A DNA stretch of 64,000 bases, from contig NZ_JAHWGU010000009.1 in assembly GCF_020873875.1 (NCBI RefSeq), forward strand, positions 124,001 to 188,000. The letters run 5' to 3'. Position 1 is the first letter of the stretch. The number at the start of each line of letters is the position of its first letter. A program made the translations under genes and the position numbers. Origin of the DNA: Actinoplanes sp. DH11. Its GTDB lineage: Bacteria > Actinomycetota > Actinomycetes > Mycobacteriales > Micromonosporaceae. Of this stretch, positions 15,886 through 26,000 are shown in pieces. Under the pieces are notes generated by a model. That model was not told where the DNA came from, did not search any database, and saw only the letters and a list, made by a program, of their open reading frames with translations.

Positions 15886-16905
15886 ATGCAGTACCGCACT
15901 CTCGGCCGCACCGGTGTGCAGGTCAGCACGCTCGTGCTCGGCGCCATGAACTTCGGCCGCATCGGCCGCACCACGCAGGACGACGTCACCGCCGTCGTCC
16001 ACGCCGCGCTCGACGCGGGCATCAACCTCATCGACACCGCGGACATGTACAGCGGCGGGCAGTCGGAGGAGATGGTCGGCAAGGCGATCGCCGGCCGCCG
16101 CGACGACATCGTCCTCGCCACGAAGGCCACCATGCCGATGGGTGACGACCGCAACCGCCGGGGCGGCTCGCGCCGATGGCTGGTCACCGCCCTCGACGAC
16201 AGCCTGCGCCGGCTCGGCGTCGACCACGTCGACCTTTACCAGATGCACCGCTGGGATCCGCTCACCAGTGACGAGGAGACCCTGTCCGCGCTGACCGACC
16301 TCCAGCGCGCCGGCAAGATACGGTACTTCGGTTCGTCGACCTTCCCGGCCTACCGCATCGTGCAGGCGCAGTGGGCGGCTCGCGAGAACCACCTGGGGCG
16401 GTACGTCACTGAGCAGCCCAGCTACTCCCTCCTGCAACGCGGCATCGAGGGTCACGTGCTGCCGGTGACCGAGGAGTACGGTCTGGGCGTTCTCGCCTGG
16501 AGCCCGCTCGCGTCCGGCTGGCTGTCCGGCGCCGTCCGCGCCGGACAGGAGATCACCACCAGCCGGTCGGCGTTCCTGCCGGACCGCTTCGACCTGTCGA
16601 CCGCCGCGAACCAGGCCCGCCTGACCGCCGTCGAAAAACTCGCCACCCTCGCCGCCGATGCCGGTCTCACCCTGATCCAGCTCGCGCTCGGCTTCGTCAC
16701 CGCGCACCCGGCCGTGACCGGCGCGATCATCGGCCCCCGGACGATCGACCACCTGCTCTCCCAGCTGGCCGCCGCCGACACGGTCCTGCCACCCGACGTC
16801 CTCGACGCCGTCGACACCATCGTCGCCCCGGGCGTGGACCTGGCCCCGCACGAGAAACTCGACACCCCACCCGCCCTGCTCGATCCCAGCCTGCGCCGCC
16901 GCTGA
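15886..16905 (+). CDS. Aldo/keto reductase
   Basis: The ATG at 15886 is preceded by AGGAGG. The 339-aa protein opens MQYRTLGRTGVQVSTLVLGAMNFG, the standard opening of AKR (YdjG/Tas-like) proteins. The catalytic tetrad is visible: Asp in NLIDTADMYSGGQSEEMVG, the following Tyr, Lys in DIVLATKATMP, and His in DLYQMHRWDP. NADPH-binding residues lie in the C-terminal GAIIGPRTIDHLL block. It reduces an unknown carbonyl substrate in the cytoplasm. Control is by the divergent TetR protein through twin operators. Confidence 0.9.
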   Translation: MQYRTLGRTGVQVSTLVLGAMNFGRIGRTTQDDVTAVVHAALDAGINLIDTADMYSGGQSEEMVGKAIAGRRDDIVLATKATMPMGDDRNRRGGSRRWLVTALDDSLRRLGVDHVDLYQMHRWDPLTSDEETLSALTDLQRAGKIRYFGSSTFPAYRIVQAQWAARENHLGRYVTEQPSYSLLQRGIEGHVLPVTEEYGLGVLAWSPLASGWLSGAVRAGQEITTSRSAFLPDRFDLSTAANQARLTAVEKLATLAADAGLTLIQLALGFVTAHPAVTGAIIGPRTIDHLLSQLAAADTVLPPDVLDAVDTIVAPGVDLAPHEKLDTPPALLDPSLRRR

Positions 16906-16922
16906 TCAGGCACGGGCAGTGC

Positions 16923-17129
16923 TCACATGAGGTGGATCTCGACCTCGAAACCGTCCGCGAGCACCGCGTTGAGATGTGCGGCATGGGCGCCGAGCCATTG
17001 GGTGGCGGCACCCGGGGCCGCGGTCAGACGCAGCAGTACGTAGTCCTCGTCGCCCACAGTGTCCTCGCCGCAGATGCAGCAGCGAAGCCGTTTGGTCACC
17101 TCACCCGTCCAGGTCGTCCCGTCGGTCAC
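16923..17129 (-). CDS. Candidate immunity protein of the second ESX toxin module, 68 aa
   Basis: The GTG at 17129 follows GGGAG by 5 nt and lies 2 nt after the toxin stop; an ATG at 17141 inside the toxin gene is the longer alternative. The small protein carries LRCCICGED, a zinc-knuckle-like cysteine cluster, then YVLLRLTAAPGAATQWLGAHAAHLNAVL with two His residues, and ends EVEIHLM. No family is recognised. Position directly behind the toxin gene suggests immunity or chaperone function. Confidence 0.6.
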   Translation of the reverse strand: MTDGTTWTGEVTKRLRCCICGEDTVGDEDYVLLRLTAAPGAATQWLGAHAAHLNAVLADGFEVEIHLM

Positions 17130-17131
17130 GC

Positions 17132-18259
17132 CTACTCCCATCTGCCGCTGTCGATCTTCCGCTGGACGTAGTTCTCGGAGACTCCTTCCATGACGGTGTT
17201 GGGTGTGTCCGACGGGTTACTCAGGTCCCGTACCACGACATCGTAGGTTCCGTTGCCCTTGTCCAGGACCTTCACGATCCGGCCGTCGTCCTGCACGTAC
17301 ATGTCTCCGTGGGCCCAGACGAAATCAGGATCCGCGTCCCGGGAGGCGGTGCGCAGGGCACCGTGAACGTCGCGGACGTCGGTGGCCGGCGTCTCGTCCC
17401 TGCCCGGACCGTCATCCGGGTCCGGCGGCGACGGCTCCGACGGTGACTGCCGCGAAGGCCGGGCGCCCGCGTTGTCGGACTCCGCAGGGTTGTTGTGTGC
17501 GGCTTTCTTGCTGTGCATGACGAGCGACTCGAAGATGTCGCGCAGGGTGTCCGTCCTGGGGATCAGCCGGCGCAGGCTGGTCAGCAGGCCGCGCAGGAAG
17601 TGCTGGATCCGATCGGCCCAGGTGGCGACCAGGCCGGCGACCTGGGCGGCGACGGCCGGTGTGGCGATGCCCAGGGTCAGGCCTTCGAGGGCCAGCCACT
17701 GCGGCAGCCGTACGGCCAGGGTTGCCACGAAATCGGCGATGAGGTCACGGACGATCTCGCGGACCAGGGCGACGAGCAGTCCGGACCCTTCGACCGCGGC
17801 GGCCAGCCCGCCCGCCGCGACCCCGATGGCCTGCATCGTCGCGGCCTGCGAACCGGCGTGCTCGCGGTAGGCGGTACCGGCGTCGCTGGCCCAGCCCGCC
17901 GTGTCCCGGTCGACGTCTTCGGCGTAGGTGGCATGCGCGCTCGCGAGGGCCGCTGCGACGTTGTGCCAGGTGGCGGCGTGTGCTGTCACCTGGCCGGCGT
18001 CGCCGGTCAGCTGGTCGAGGGCCTCGCGCAGCGGCCGGACGTGTTCGAGCAGCCAGCCGACGCCCCAGCTGACCAGGGTGCCGAGCGGGTCGAGTGCCAG
18101 GGACAGCGATTCCAGTGAGGCGCCGACGCCGCCGAGGGAGGCGTCCACCCAGCTGCCGTCGCGGATGCCGGCGGCGATGTCGGAGGCGTGCCCCGCCAGG
18201 CCCAGGCCGGACAGTCCGCTGGTGGGGTCGGCTGCCGGAACGACCAGCGAGCTCGTCAC
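17132..18259 (-). CDS. Second ESX-type polymorphic toxin, paralogous N-terminus
   Basis: The GTG at 18259 is 5 nt after GGGAGG. The N-terminal 255 residues closely match the protein at 13039: SWVDASLGGVGASLESL, VSWGVGWLLEHVRPL, TAGWASDAGTAYREH, and IQHFLRGLLTSLRRLIP at the same spacing. After a Pro/Asp/Ser linker (about 265-305) the last 70 residues differ completely, with FVWAHGDMYVQDDGRIVKVLD, YDVVVRDLSNPSDTPNT and a final YVQRKIDSGRW. A shared delivery part with a swapped tip is the signature of polymorphic toxins. The tip's activity is unknown. A small candidate immunity gene follows. Confidence 0.75.
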   Translation of the reverse strand: MTSSLVVPAADPTSGLSGLGLAGHASDIAAGIRDGSWVDASLGGVGASLESLSLALDPLGTLVSWGVGWLLEHVRPLREALDQLTGDAGQVTAHAATWHNVAAALASAHATYAEDVDRDTAGWASDAGTAYREHAGSQAATMQAIGVAAGGLAAAVEGSGLLVALVREIVRDLIADFVATLAVRLPQWLALEGLTLGIATPAVAAQVAGLVATWADRIQHFLRGLLTSLRRLIPRTDTLRDIFESLVMHSKKAAHNNPAESDNAGARPSRQSPSEPSPPDPDDGPGRDETPATDVRDVHGALRTASRDADPDFVWAHGDMYVQDDGRIVKVLDKGNGTYDVVVRDLSNPSDTPNTVMEGVSENYVQRKIDSGRWE

Positions 18260-18406
18260 GGCCACCTCCCGGGTCGGGTCACTCCTCCCGGTGTACCGGT
18301 GTTGGCCGTACCCGGTTCACGGCCGGTGGTTTCGCCGATCCCGGAAACGCGATAAATCGACGAACATCACTGCGCATGAAGGGACGAGACACATATCGGA
18401 GGAGCG

Positions 18407-18811
18407 GTGCTGGGGCAGTCGTGCGGCGGTCTGGAAACGGTCGAGGCGAGTGCCGACGCCCGGGTCGACACGTCGATCTTCTTCAAGGGTGGCCTGCTCA
18501 GCGACGCGGAGAACTTCCGGCTGTCGCGGCTGCACGCCCCGGTCGCCTACCTCACGGGTGGTCCGGACGACATCGCCTACCCGAACGCGGTCGACGACTA
18601 CGGCCGGCTGCCGGCGCGTCTGCCGGCGTTGCTCGCGCACCTGCCGGTCGGCCATTACGGCACGTTCGCGCAACCGGCGAGCGGCGAGTACGGCCGGGTG
18701 GGTGCGGCCTGGTTGCGCTGGCACCTCAAGGGCGATCAGGCGGCTCGCGCCCTGATCAACGGCCTTTCCCGCGGTACGCAGTGGACGGTCACGAGCAAGA
18801 ATCTTGGTTGA
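18407..18811 (+). pseudogene. Truncated alpha/beta hydrolase (C-terminal part only)
   Basis: The 134-residue frame begins at the nucleophile elbow itself (GQSCGGLETVEASADARVDT) and continues with LHAPVAYLTGGPDDIAYPNA (acid region) and LPVGHYGTF (catalytic His). It ends with GAAWLRWHLKGDQAARALI. Complete secreted hydrolases of this type carry about 150 further residues ahead of the elbow, including signal peptide and oxyanion hole. Nothing in 18260-18406 encodes them. A GGAGGAG site precedes the GTG, so the remnant may still be translated, but without half its fold it should be inactive. Confidence 0.65.
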
Positions 18812-18840
18812 GCTGATCTCCGACGGGCAACAATGTCGAT

Positions 18841-19149
18841 ATGGACTGGCTGGAATTCGCGCTGCTGCACGCCGACGAGCCGCGTACCGTCCAGGTCGAC
18901 GGCACCGATGTCGGCCCCTGCCTGGTGCACGGCGAAGTGATCTTCTGCCCGCCGGACACGGTCGCCGAGCCGGGCACCCGGGTGACCCTGCCCGGCGGCC
19001 GTGCCGTGCGGGTCCGCAACGCGATCTTCATGGACGCCCTCGGCACCCGCCTGCCCGAGCACCTGCAACTGGACGTCGAGGCCGGGGGCAGCGACCGGTA
19101 CCGCAGCGCGAAGCACAGCATGTCGCGCCACAACGGCCGCGGCGTCTGA
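18841..19149 (+). CDS. Hypothetical protein, 102 aa
   Basis: The protein begins MDWLEFALLHADEPRTVQVDGTDVG. It contains CLVHGEVIFCPPDT and GTRVTLPGGRAVRVRN, which look like small beta-barrel strands, and a basic C-terminus. There is no signal peptide or membrane segment and no clear ribosome site. The family is not recognised. It lies between the hydrolase remnant and the YhhN-like gene. Confidence 0.55.
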   Translation: MDWLEFALLHADEPRTVQVDGTDVGPCLVHGEVIFCPPDTVAEPGTRVTLPGGRAVRVRNAIFMDALGTRLPEHLQLDVEAGGSDRYRSAKHSMSRHNGRGV

Positions 19150-19226
19150 CGTTCCGGCCGCACCACGGCCAATCTGAACCGGGCATGAACGCACCGTGAA
19201 AGACTGGTCCAACCAGTTGACGGAGA

Positions 19227-19922
19227 GTGAACCCGTCGGAAAACTGCCAACCCATGACGCTGCCGCTCAAGCTGTACGCCGTGGCCGCCGCGGCGGCGAT
19301 CGCTGGGGCGGCCGCCGGTGTGACCGTGCTGCAGTGGGTGGCGACGCCGCTGCTGGCCCCGCTGCTCATCTGGCATCTGCTGAGCCGTGGCCGCCGAGAC
19401 CTGGTGACCTGGGGGTTCGGTCTCGCGGCCGCCGGGGGCGTCGCGATGCTGCTGCCGGGCCAGGTCGCCCTGGTCGTCGGCGTGACGTTGTTCGCCGGTA
19501 CCCATGTCTGCCTTCTGCTCGCGTTCCTGAGCAGCGGCAAACCCCTGCCGGGCCCGTCGGCGTTCTGGGCGCTGAGCTGGGTGTCGGCCAACGCCCTGCT
19601 GTACGAGCGGTTCGGCGCGATGCGCGTACCCCTGCTGTTCTACAGCCTCGCGCTCACCGCGATGGCCGCGGCAGCCGCCGGGGTCTCGCGGACGCTGGCG
19701 GCGGGCGGTGCGCTGTTCGCGGTGGCAAGCGTGCTGGTGGGAGTGGGTGCGCCGGACGTGCTGGTCACCGCGAGTCACGCGGCCGCGCTCGCCCTGATCG
19801 GCGTCGGATGGACGCGTGCCGAGGTCTCACCGAGCGTGCCGGTGCAGAGCAGGCGGTTCGGCGAGGCCGAGCCGGGGCTGGTTACTACGCCCGTGGTCGC
19901 GCCGCCGGCGAGGGCACTCTGA
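19227..19922 (+). CDS. YhhN/TMEM86-like membrane protein (lysoplasmalogenase family)
   Basis: About 222-231 residues (ATG at 19254 or GTG at 19227) with eight hydrophobic segments and a short polar tail. The pattern TPLLAPLLIWHLL, then paired helices with LLFAGTHVCLLLAF and later FYSLALTAMAAAA, is that of the YhhN family. Human TMEM86 members hydrolyse the vinyl-ether bond of lysoplasmalogens; bacterial roles are mostly untested. It is convergent with the megasynthase gene, whose stop is at 20015. Confidence 0.65.
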   Translation: MNPSENCQPMTLPLKLYAVAAAAAIAGAAAGVTVLQWVATPLLAPLLIWHLLSRGRRDLVTWGFGLAAAGGVAMLLPGQVALVVGVTLFAGTHVCLLLAFLSSGKPLPGPSAFWALSWVSANALLYERFGAMRVPLLFYSLALTAMAAAAAGVSRTLAAGGALFAVASVLVGVGAPDVLVTASHAAALALIGVGWTRAEVSPSVPVQSRRFGEAEPGLVTTPVVAPPARAL

Positions 19923-20014
19923 CCCTGGGCGGGTGAGTCGCCCGGGCGAGCGGCGAGATACAACGCCGCCGCCCCGGTGTGGCACGAATGCCGCAGCCCA
20001 GGCACCGGGTGTTC

Positions 20015-23000
20015 TCACGCTTTTCCTTCGTTGCGGCACGGGTCGACCAGGGTGCCCAGCAGGTGCAGCGGGGCGGCGCTGACGGCGGCTGCGTCGAGGG
20101 CGTTCCAGTAGGCAGCGGCGTGGTCCGGGGTGACCGGGCCGAGGACCTGCGGCAGACCGGGGATGGTGGCGTGCAGCAGGGATTCGAGCTGGCAGGACGC
20201 GAGCGTGCCGGGGATGCCGAAGCGTATCGGGGGGAGACCGGCGGCTACCTCGCGGGTGGTGGGGCCGCAGTCGAGCAGGCCGCCGCCGACGACCAGGACG
20301 TCGCGCCGGTCGCGCATCCGGGACAGGGCGCGTCCGGTGTCGAAGCAGTGCGGGAAGGAGTCGTCGACGACGATCGTTCCCGGTCGCAGGCGGTCGATGT
20401 CGAGGGTGCCGGGGCCGCCGCTGGAGGCCGCGATGATCAGGTCGGCCCGGTAGACGGCGTCCGGGGCGGCCGGGGTGGCCGCGGCGATCTCGACCGGGCC
20501 GGTGAAACGGGTCCGGCCCGGGGTGTCCGGGGAGGTCAGGGATCTGGTCAGGGTGGACAGCCGGTCGGTGGCGGAGGGCAGGTCGCACAGGATCAGGGCG
20601 GCCGGGTGCTGCGGGGCCCGGTCCAGGAGCAGGCGCAGGGACGAGGTGCCGATCGAACCGGCGCCCAGGACGGCCACCACGCAGCCGGACAGGTCGCGGT
20701 TCTGGGCGGCCAGCGCGGCGAGGGTGGTGCGAACCACGGAGGCGGCCGTGACCGCGTGACCGGTGGTGATCAGGGCGGCCGATGTCTGGCGGGCCGCCAG
20801 CGTGCCGTATCCGGTGTGTGCAGGGATCATCCCGGCCAGTGAGACGGTACGGGCTCCTTCCGCGCCGGCCAGGGCGATCGCGGCGGCGGTGTCCGATGCC
20901 AGGCCGGGGTGGCCGAGCTCGTCGGCGAACCGGGGCAGGCAGATGAAACCGGATCGGCCCAGTGGGGTGACGACCGTTTCCAGCAGTCGTGCCATGCCAT
21001 GGGGGAAGAGCGCGGTCCGGATCCCTTCTCGGTCGAGGCTGGGCAGGATTGCCCGTACATCTTCGGGGATCGCCGCCGCGAGGTGCGCGGGCGCCGGAAG
21101 GTAACCGATGAGCGCGGCATCCAGCGTGAGCTGGGGTTTCGCCCGTGGGGCGAGGTGCGAGCGCAGCTCCGCGGCGATGGTGTCGAGGGTGCCCGCGGTG
21201 ACGCGGCCGCGCAGGGTGAGGCGCAGGCCGGCGGCGGTGGGCCGGGTGGCGAGCAGGACCTCGGTGCCCGGTGGCACGGTCAGTTCGGCGTCGGTGTCGT
21301 CCCAGGTCAGGCGCAGGTCCCGGCCCTGCAGCGGGCCGAGCGCGTCGAAGTCGAGATGTGTCAGGAAATAGCGCCATCCGTGCGGGGCGATCGCGACACG
21401 GGTGCGGTCGAGGTCGTTGCCGGGGCGGGCGGCCACCGCTGCCGCGCACGGGCCGAAGATCCGGGACAGGTTCGGGAGCGGATGATCGCGACCGGTCACC
21501 GCTACGCCGATCACCGGCTCCAGCGGACCGATCACCCTGGTCAGGGCGCTGCGGTACGCGTTGAGCACCGTCAAGAACGGCACCCGCCGCGGCACCGTGA
21601 GCCCGGCCGTGGAGATCACGTCACTGCTGTTCGCAACCTCGTTCTCGATCACCTCAGGGGATTGACCGCCGATCAGCCGCACGTAGTCGCGGAAGTCCGA
21701 CCGCAGCTCCGGTAACTCCCCGCCGTCGTAGAGCGTGAAGAGTTCCCTGGTCAGCAGCGCGACACTGAAGCCGTCGCCGATCAAGTGGTGGGCATGCATG
21801 ATCAGGACGTGCTCGCCGGGGCCGGTCCGTAGCAGCCGAAGCCTCAGCAGCGGCCAGGCAGCGGGGTCGAAGCGGTGGGCCTTTTCGGTCGCGAGTTCGT
21901 CGGCGAGGGGCCCCGGATCCGGCTCGTAGGAGACCTGGAGCCGCCCGGGATCGGCCAGTTCCCGCTGGGTGGGCGGGCGCGCCTCGGTGTCGAAGACGGT
22001 GCGCAGCATCGGGTGCCGGGCGACAAGCATGCCGACCGCGCGCCGGAACCGGGGCAGGTCGAGCGGGCCGTGCAGGCGCGGGGCGGCCAGCCACGTCGAC
22101 GGCGCGCCCATCGCGTCGGCCAGCAGGAAACCGCGCTGGCTCGGGGTGAGCGGGAAGTCGGCGCCGGGTGCCGCGTCGATCCCGGGCGCGTCGATCTCCG
22201 GCGCGTCGATCTCCGGCGCGTCGGTCCCGGGCGCGGCTGCATCGATCGCGGGTGTGGCTGTCGCGTCGATCGCGGCGGCCAGGGCGGCGAGCGTGCTGTT
22301 CCGGTAGATCACCGTGGGGCGCGGCAGGACCGGCAGCTCCGCCTCCAGCAGGGCGAACATGTCGAGCACGCCGATCGAGTCGCCGCCGAGCGCGAAGTAG
22401 TCGTCGTCCCGGTTCACGTGCGGGACGCCGAGCTGGTCGCACCACACTTTGGAGATGACCTTCTCGGTCACGGTGAGTGGCGACCGGTCCAGCTTGCCGG
22501 TGGGTGTCAGGGGGAGCGCGGCGACGGTTTCGAAGCGGGACGGGATCGCGTAGGGGGGCAGCGTCCCGGCCAGGAAGGCTCGCAGCGCCACCGGGTCGAT
22601 CGCCGCGCGCGGCTGGATGCTGGCGACGAGGCGGCCGTTCTCGACGCGGACCGTGCAGCCGTCCACCGCGAGATGACGGCGCAGAGCGGCCACCACCTCG
22701 CCCGGCTCGATCCGGTAGCCGTGGATTTTCACCTGGTCGTCGACGCGACCCCGGAACCACAGCAGGCCGTCGGCGTCCATTGTCGCGCGGTCGCCGGTGC
22801 GGTACCAGCGTCGGCCGTCACGCCACGAGAACGCGGCCGCGGTCTGGTCCGGGTCGTCGAGATAACCCCTGGTCAAGCCGATGCCACCGACGTGCAGCTC
22901 ACCGACCTCGTCCGTCGCGCACGGGCGCCCGTCCGGTCCGACGACCGCGACCTCGGTGCCGCCGACCGGGCGGCCGATCGGCAGCCGCAGCACGTCGTCG

Positions 23001-26000
23001 GCGGGCCGTGCGGTGATGACGTGGCAGGTGGCGTTGATGGTCGTCTCGGTGGGCCCGTACAGGTTGGTGATCCGCTGCGCCGGACCGAACAGATCGAACC
23101 AGCGGCGTACGTGGCCCGGCGACAACTCCTCGCCGCCGACGTGCACCCAGCGCAGTTCCGGCAGGTCCGGCCGCTCCGCCCGGCGCTCGGCGGTGGTCAG
23201 CAGCCGCTCCCAGAGGGTCGGCACCGAACTCCACACGGTGATCCGATCCGTGCGGAGGCGGTCGAGCAGCGTGTCCGGGTCACGGACGGTGTCGTTGCCC
23301 CAGGCCACCACCGTCGCCCCGGTCAGCAGGGGTGCGAGCAGCTGCCGGACCGAGGCGTCGAAACAGATCGACGCGGTCTGGGCGAGGCGGTCACCGGGGC
23401 CGTACCCGAACTCGGCGATCGCCCAGTCCAGGTAGTTGACCATCGACCGATGGGTGATCGGCACTCCCTTGGGGCGCCCGGTGGAGCCGGAGGTGAAGAT
23501 GACGTAGGCCAGGTCGTCCGGGCCCGTCGTCACCGGCGGCGGCGTGCCGAGAGGCGCGCTGCGGGTGTCGACGAGCGGGAAACCGCCGAGCGCCCGGGCC
23601 GCCGTCCGGGTCGACGCGTCGCAGACCACCACGCCGGCGCCCGCCCTGGTGAGCTGGTCGGCGAGGCGGGCCGGCGGGTGTGCCGCATCGAGCGGGACCC
23701 AGGCAGCGCCCGCCTTGAGGATCCCGAGCAGGCCGATCACGGTCTCCGCGCCCCGCCCGGTGAGCAGGCCGATCCGCCGCGCCCCGGACCCGGCCAGCTG
23801 CGCGGCCAGGCGGTCCGAGGCCAGGTCCAGGTCGAGATAGGAGAGGGGTACGCCCTCCGTGAGCACCGCGACGGCCGCCGGGGAACGGTGGCACTGTGCC
23901 CGGATCCGGGCGACGACGTCCGTGGCGGCGTGGTCGGCTCCCGGCCGCCCGGCGGGTCCGGCGTGCGCGGCTCGCTCGGCGTGCGCGGCTTGCTCGGCGT
24001 GCGCGGCGTGCGCGGCTCGCGCGGCTCGCTCGGCTCGCTCGCCGATCGGGATCGGCGCGGCGGCGTGGTGCAGTTCGGCCAGGTGCTCGGTGGCGAACCG
24101 GGTGATCGTCGTGTCCGTGAACAGCCCGGCCGGGTAGTTCCAGGAGAAGTGCAGCGCGCCCTGCGCCTCGAAGCAGACAAGTCCCAGCCGGGTCGCCGCC
24201 GACGCGGTACCGGCGACCGTCTCCGCGACCTGATCGGCGGCGGTCACCCCGGCCGACGGGAACCGGGCGAAACTGAAGCTCGCCGGACCCGCCGTCCGCG
24301 GGCCCTCGGGGCCGGCCGCCAGCAGCCGGGCCAGGTCCACCGTGGAGACCGAACCGTGCTGCTCACTGACCAGCCACGCCTCCCGAAGCCGGTCGGCCAG
24401 GGCGGTGACCGGCTCGTCGGGGTCCGCCGAGGTCAGCAGCGGCAGCGTGTCGGCGAACGGGCCCACCATCCGGTCGATCCCGGCGAGGCGAGCGGTCCGG
24501 CCGGCCCGCGCGACGAGCACCGGAACCGTCGACCGCCCGGACCAGCGGGACAGGCACCGGACGTAGACGGCCAGCAGCAGATGGAACACCGTCACACCCG
24601 CCGCGCGGGCATTCTCGGTCAGCCGGGCCGTCAGCTCCGGATCGGCCGAGACCTGCCGCACGGCGTAGGGCGGCCGCGGACCGGCGTCCCCGTCGAACGG
24701 CAGGGGGAGATCCGGGTAAGCGGCCAGGGCCGTACGCCAGTGATCCAGATCCGCGGGATCCGGCGCCGCACGCAGCGCCTCGTGGTCGGCGAACGTCGCC
24801 ACCGGCGGCGGAGCCGGCGCCGAACCGGCGTAGAGCCCCCACAACTCGTCGCCGAGAACCGCGAGGCTGTAGCCGTCGGCCGCCGCATGATGCGCCACCA
24901 CCAGCAGATATGCGAGGTCCGGCCCGGCGACGGCGAGCACCGCACGGATCGGCGCCTCCCGCTCCAGGTCGAACGTCCGGTTCCGCAGGCCGGCGTCGAA
25001 CGTCTCCACCGGCCCGTCCAGATCCACCACCCGGAACCACGACGCGTCCCCGGCCGGCTCGAAACGCTGCCCGTCCGCGCCGATCCGCACCCGCAGCATC
25101 GGATGCCGCTGCTCCAGAGCCACGAACGCACCCCGCAGCCGGTCCGGCTCGATCGGCCCGGTCACCCGCTGCCTGACGTACGCGTAAGCCGGCACCTCCG
25201 GATAGAGCCGCGCCGCTGTGTGGAACGCCCGCTGCACCGGGCTGAGCGGGAACACGCCAGGTCCCGCGAGGTGCCGGGCCAGCTCGCCGGGTGTGCGGTG
25301 CTCGAAGAAGAGCGTGGTCGACAGGCTCCGGCCCAGCCGGTTCTCCAACTCCTTGACCAGGTCGACCGCGGTGAGCGAGTCGAGGCCCAGGGCGAGGAAC
25401 TGCTCGTCCGGCCCGATCGTCGCCGCGTCCCGATCGAGGGGACCGGCGAGCAGGTCCCGGAGCAGGGCCATCATCTCGTCGTAGCTTCGCGGTGCGGCTC
25501 CGGGCGCCGGTGCGGCTTCGGGCGCCGGCGTTGCTCCGCTTGCCGGCGTGGTTCCGGGCGCCGCCGGTGCGGGGGCCACCGTCACGGTGTGGGCAGCCGC
25601 CCGGTGCGGTGTTGTGCCGGCACCGCGTCCCGGCGCCGTCAGGGCAGGCCCGGGGCGTGCCGTCGCCGCGCCGGTCGCCGGTGTGCTGATCAGGACCTGC
25701 GCCGCGCCCAGGGCCACGGCCTGCCACAACAGGTCGGGCACGTCCGCGACCGGCAGGCTCCCACTGTTCGGGGAAGCGGGACCGGTGCCGGGCAGGTCCG
25801 GCCGGTTTCCGCTGGTCGCGGTGGCGGGACCGGTGCCCGGCAGGGCCGGCCGGTTTCCGCTGGTCGCGGTGGCGGGACCGCCGCCCGGCAGGGCCGGCCG
25901 GCTTCCACTGATCGCGGTGGCGAGACCGCCGCCCGTCAGGGCCGGCAGGTTGACGGCGACGAAGCGGCGACCCGCAGCCCGTTCGGCTGCCGCGAAGGCG

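Noticed and set aside
12355..18259. Complete type VII secretion system
   Set aside because: Only substrate, chaperone and immunity-like genes are present; no EccB, EccC, EccD, EccE or mycosin gene is in the window.
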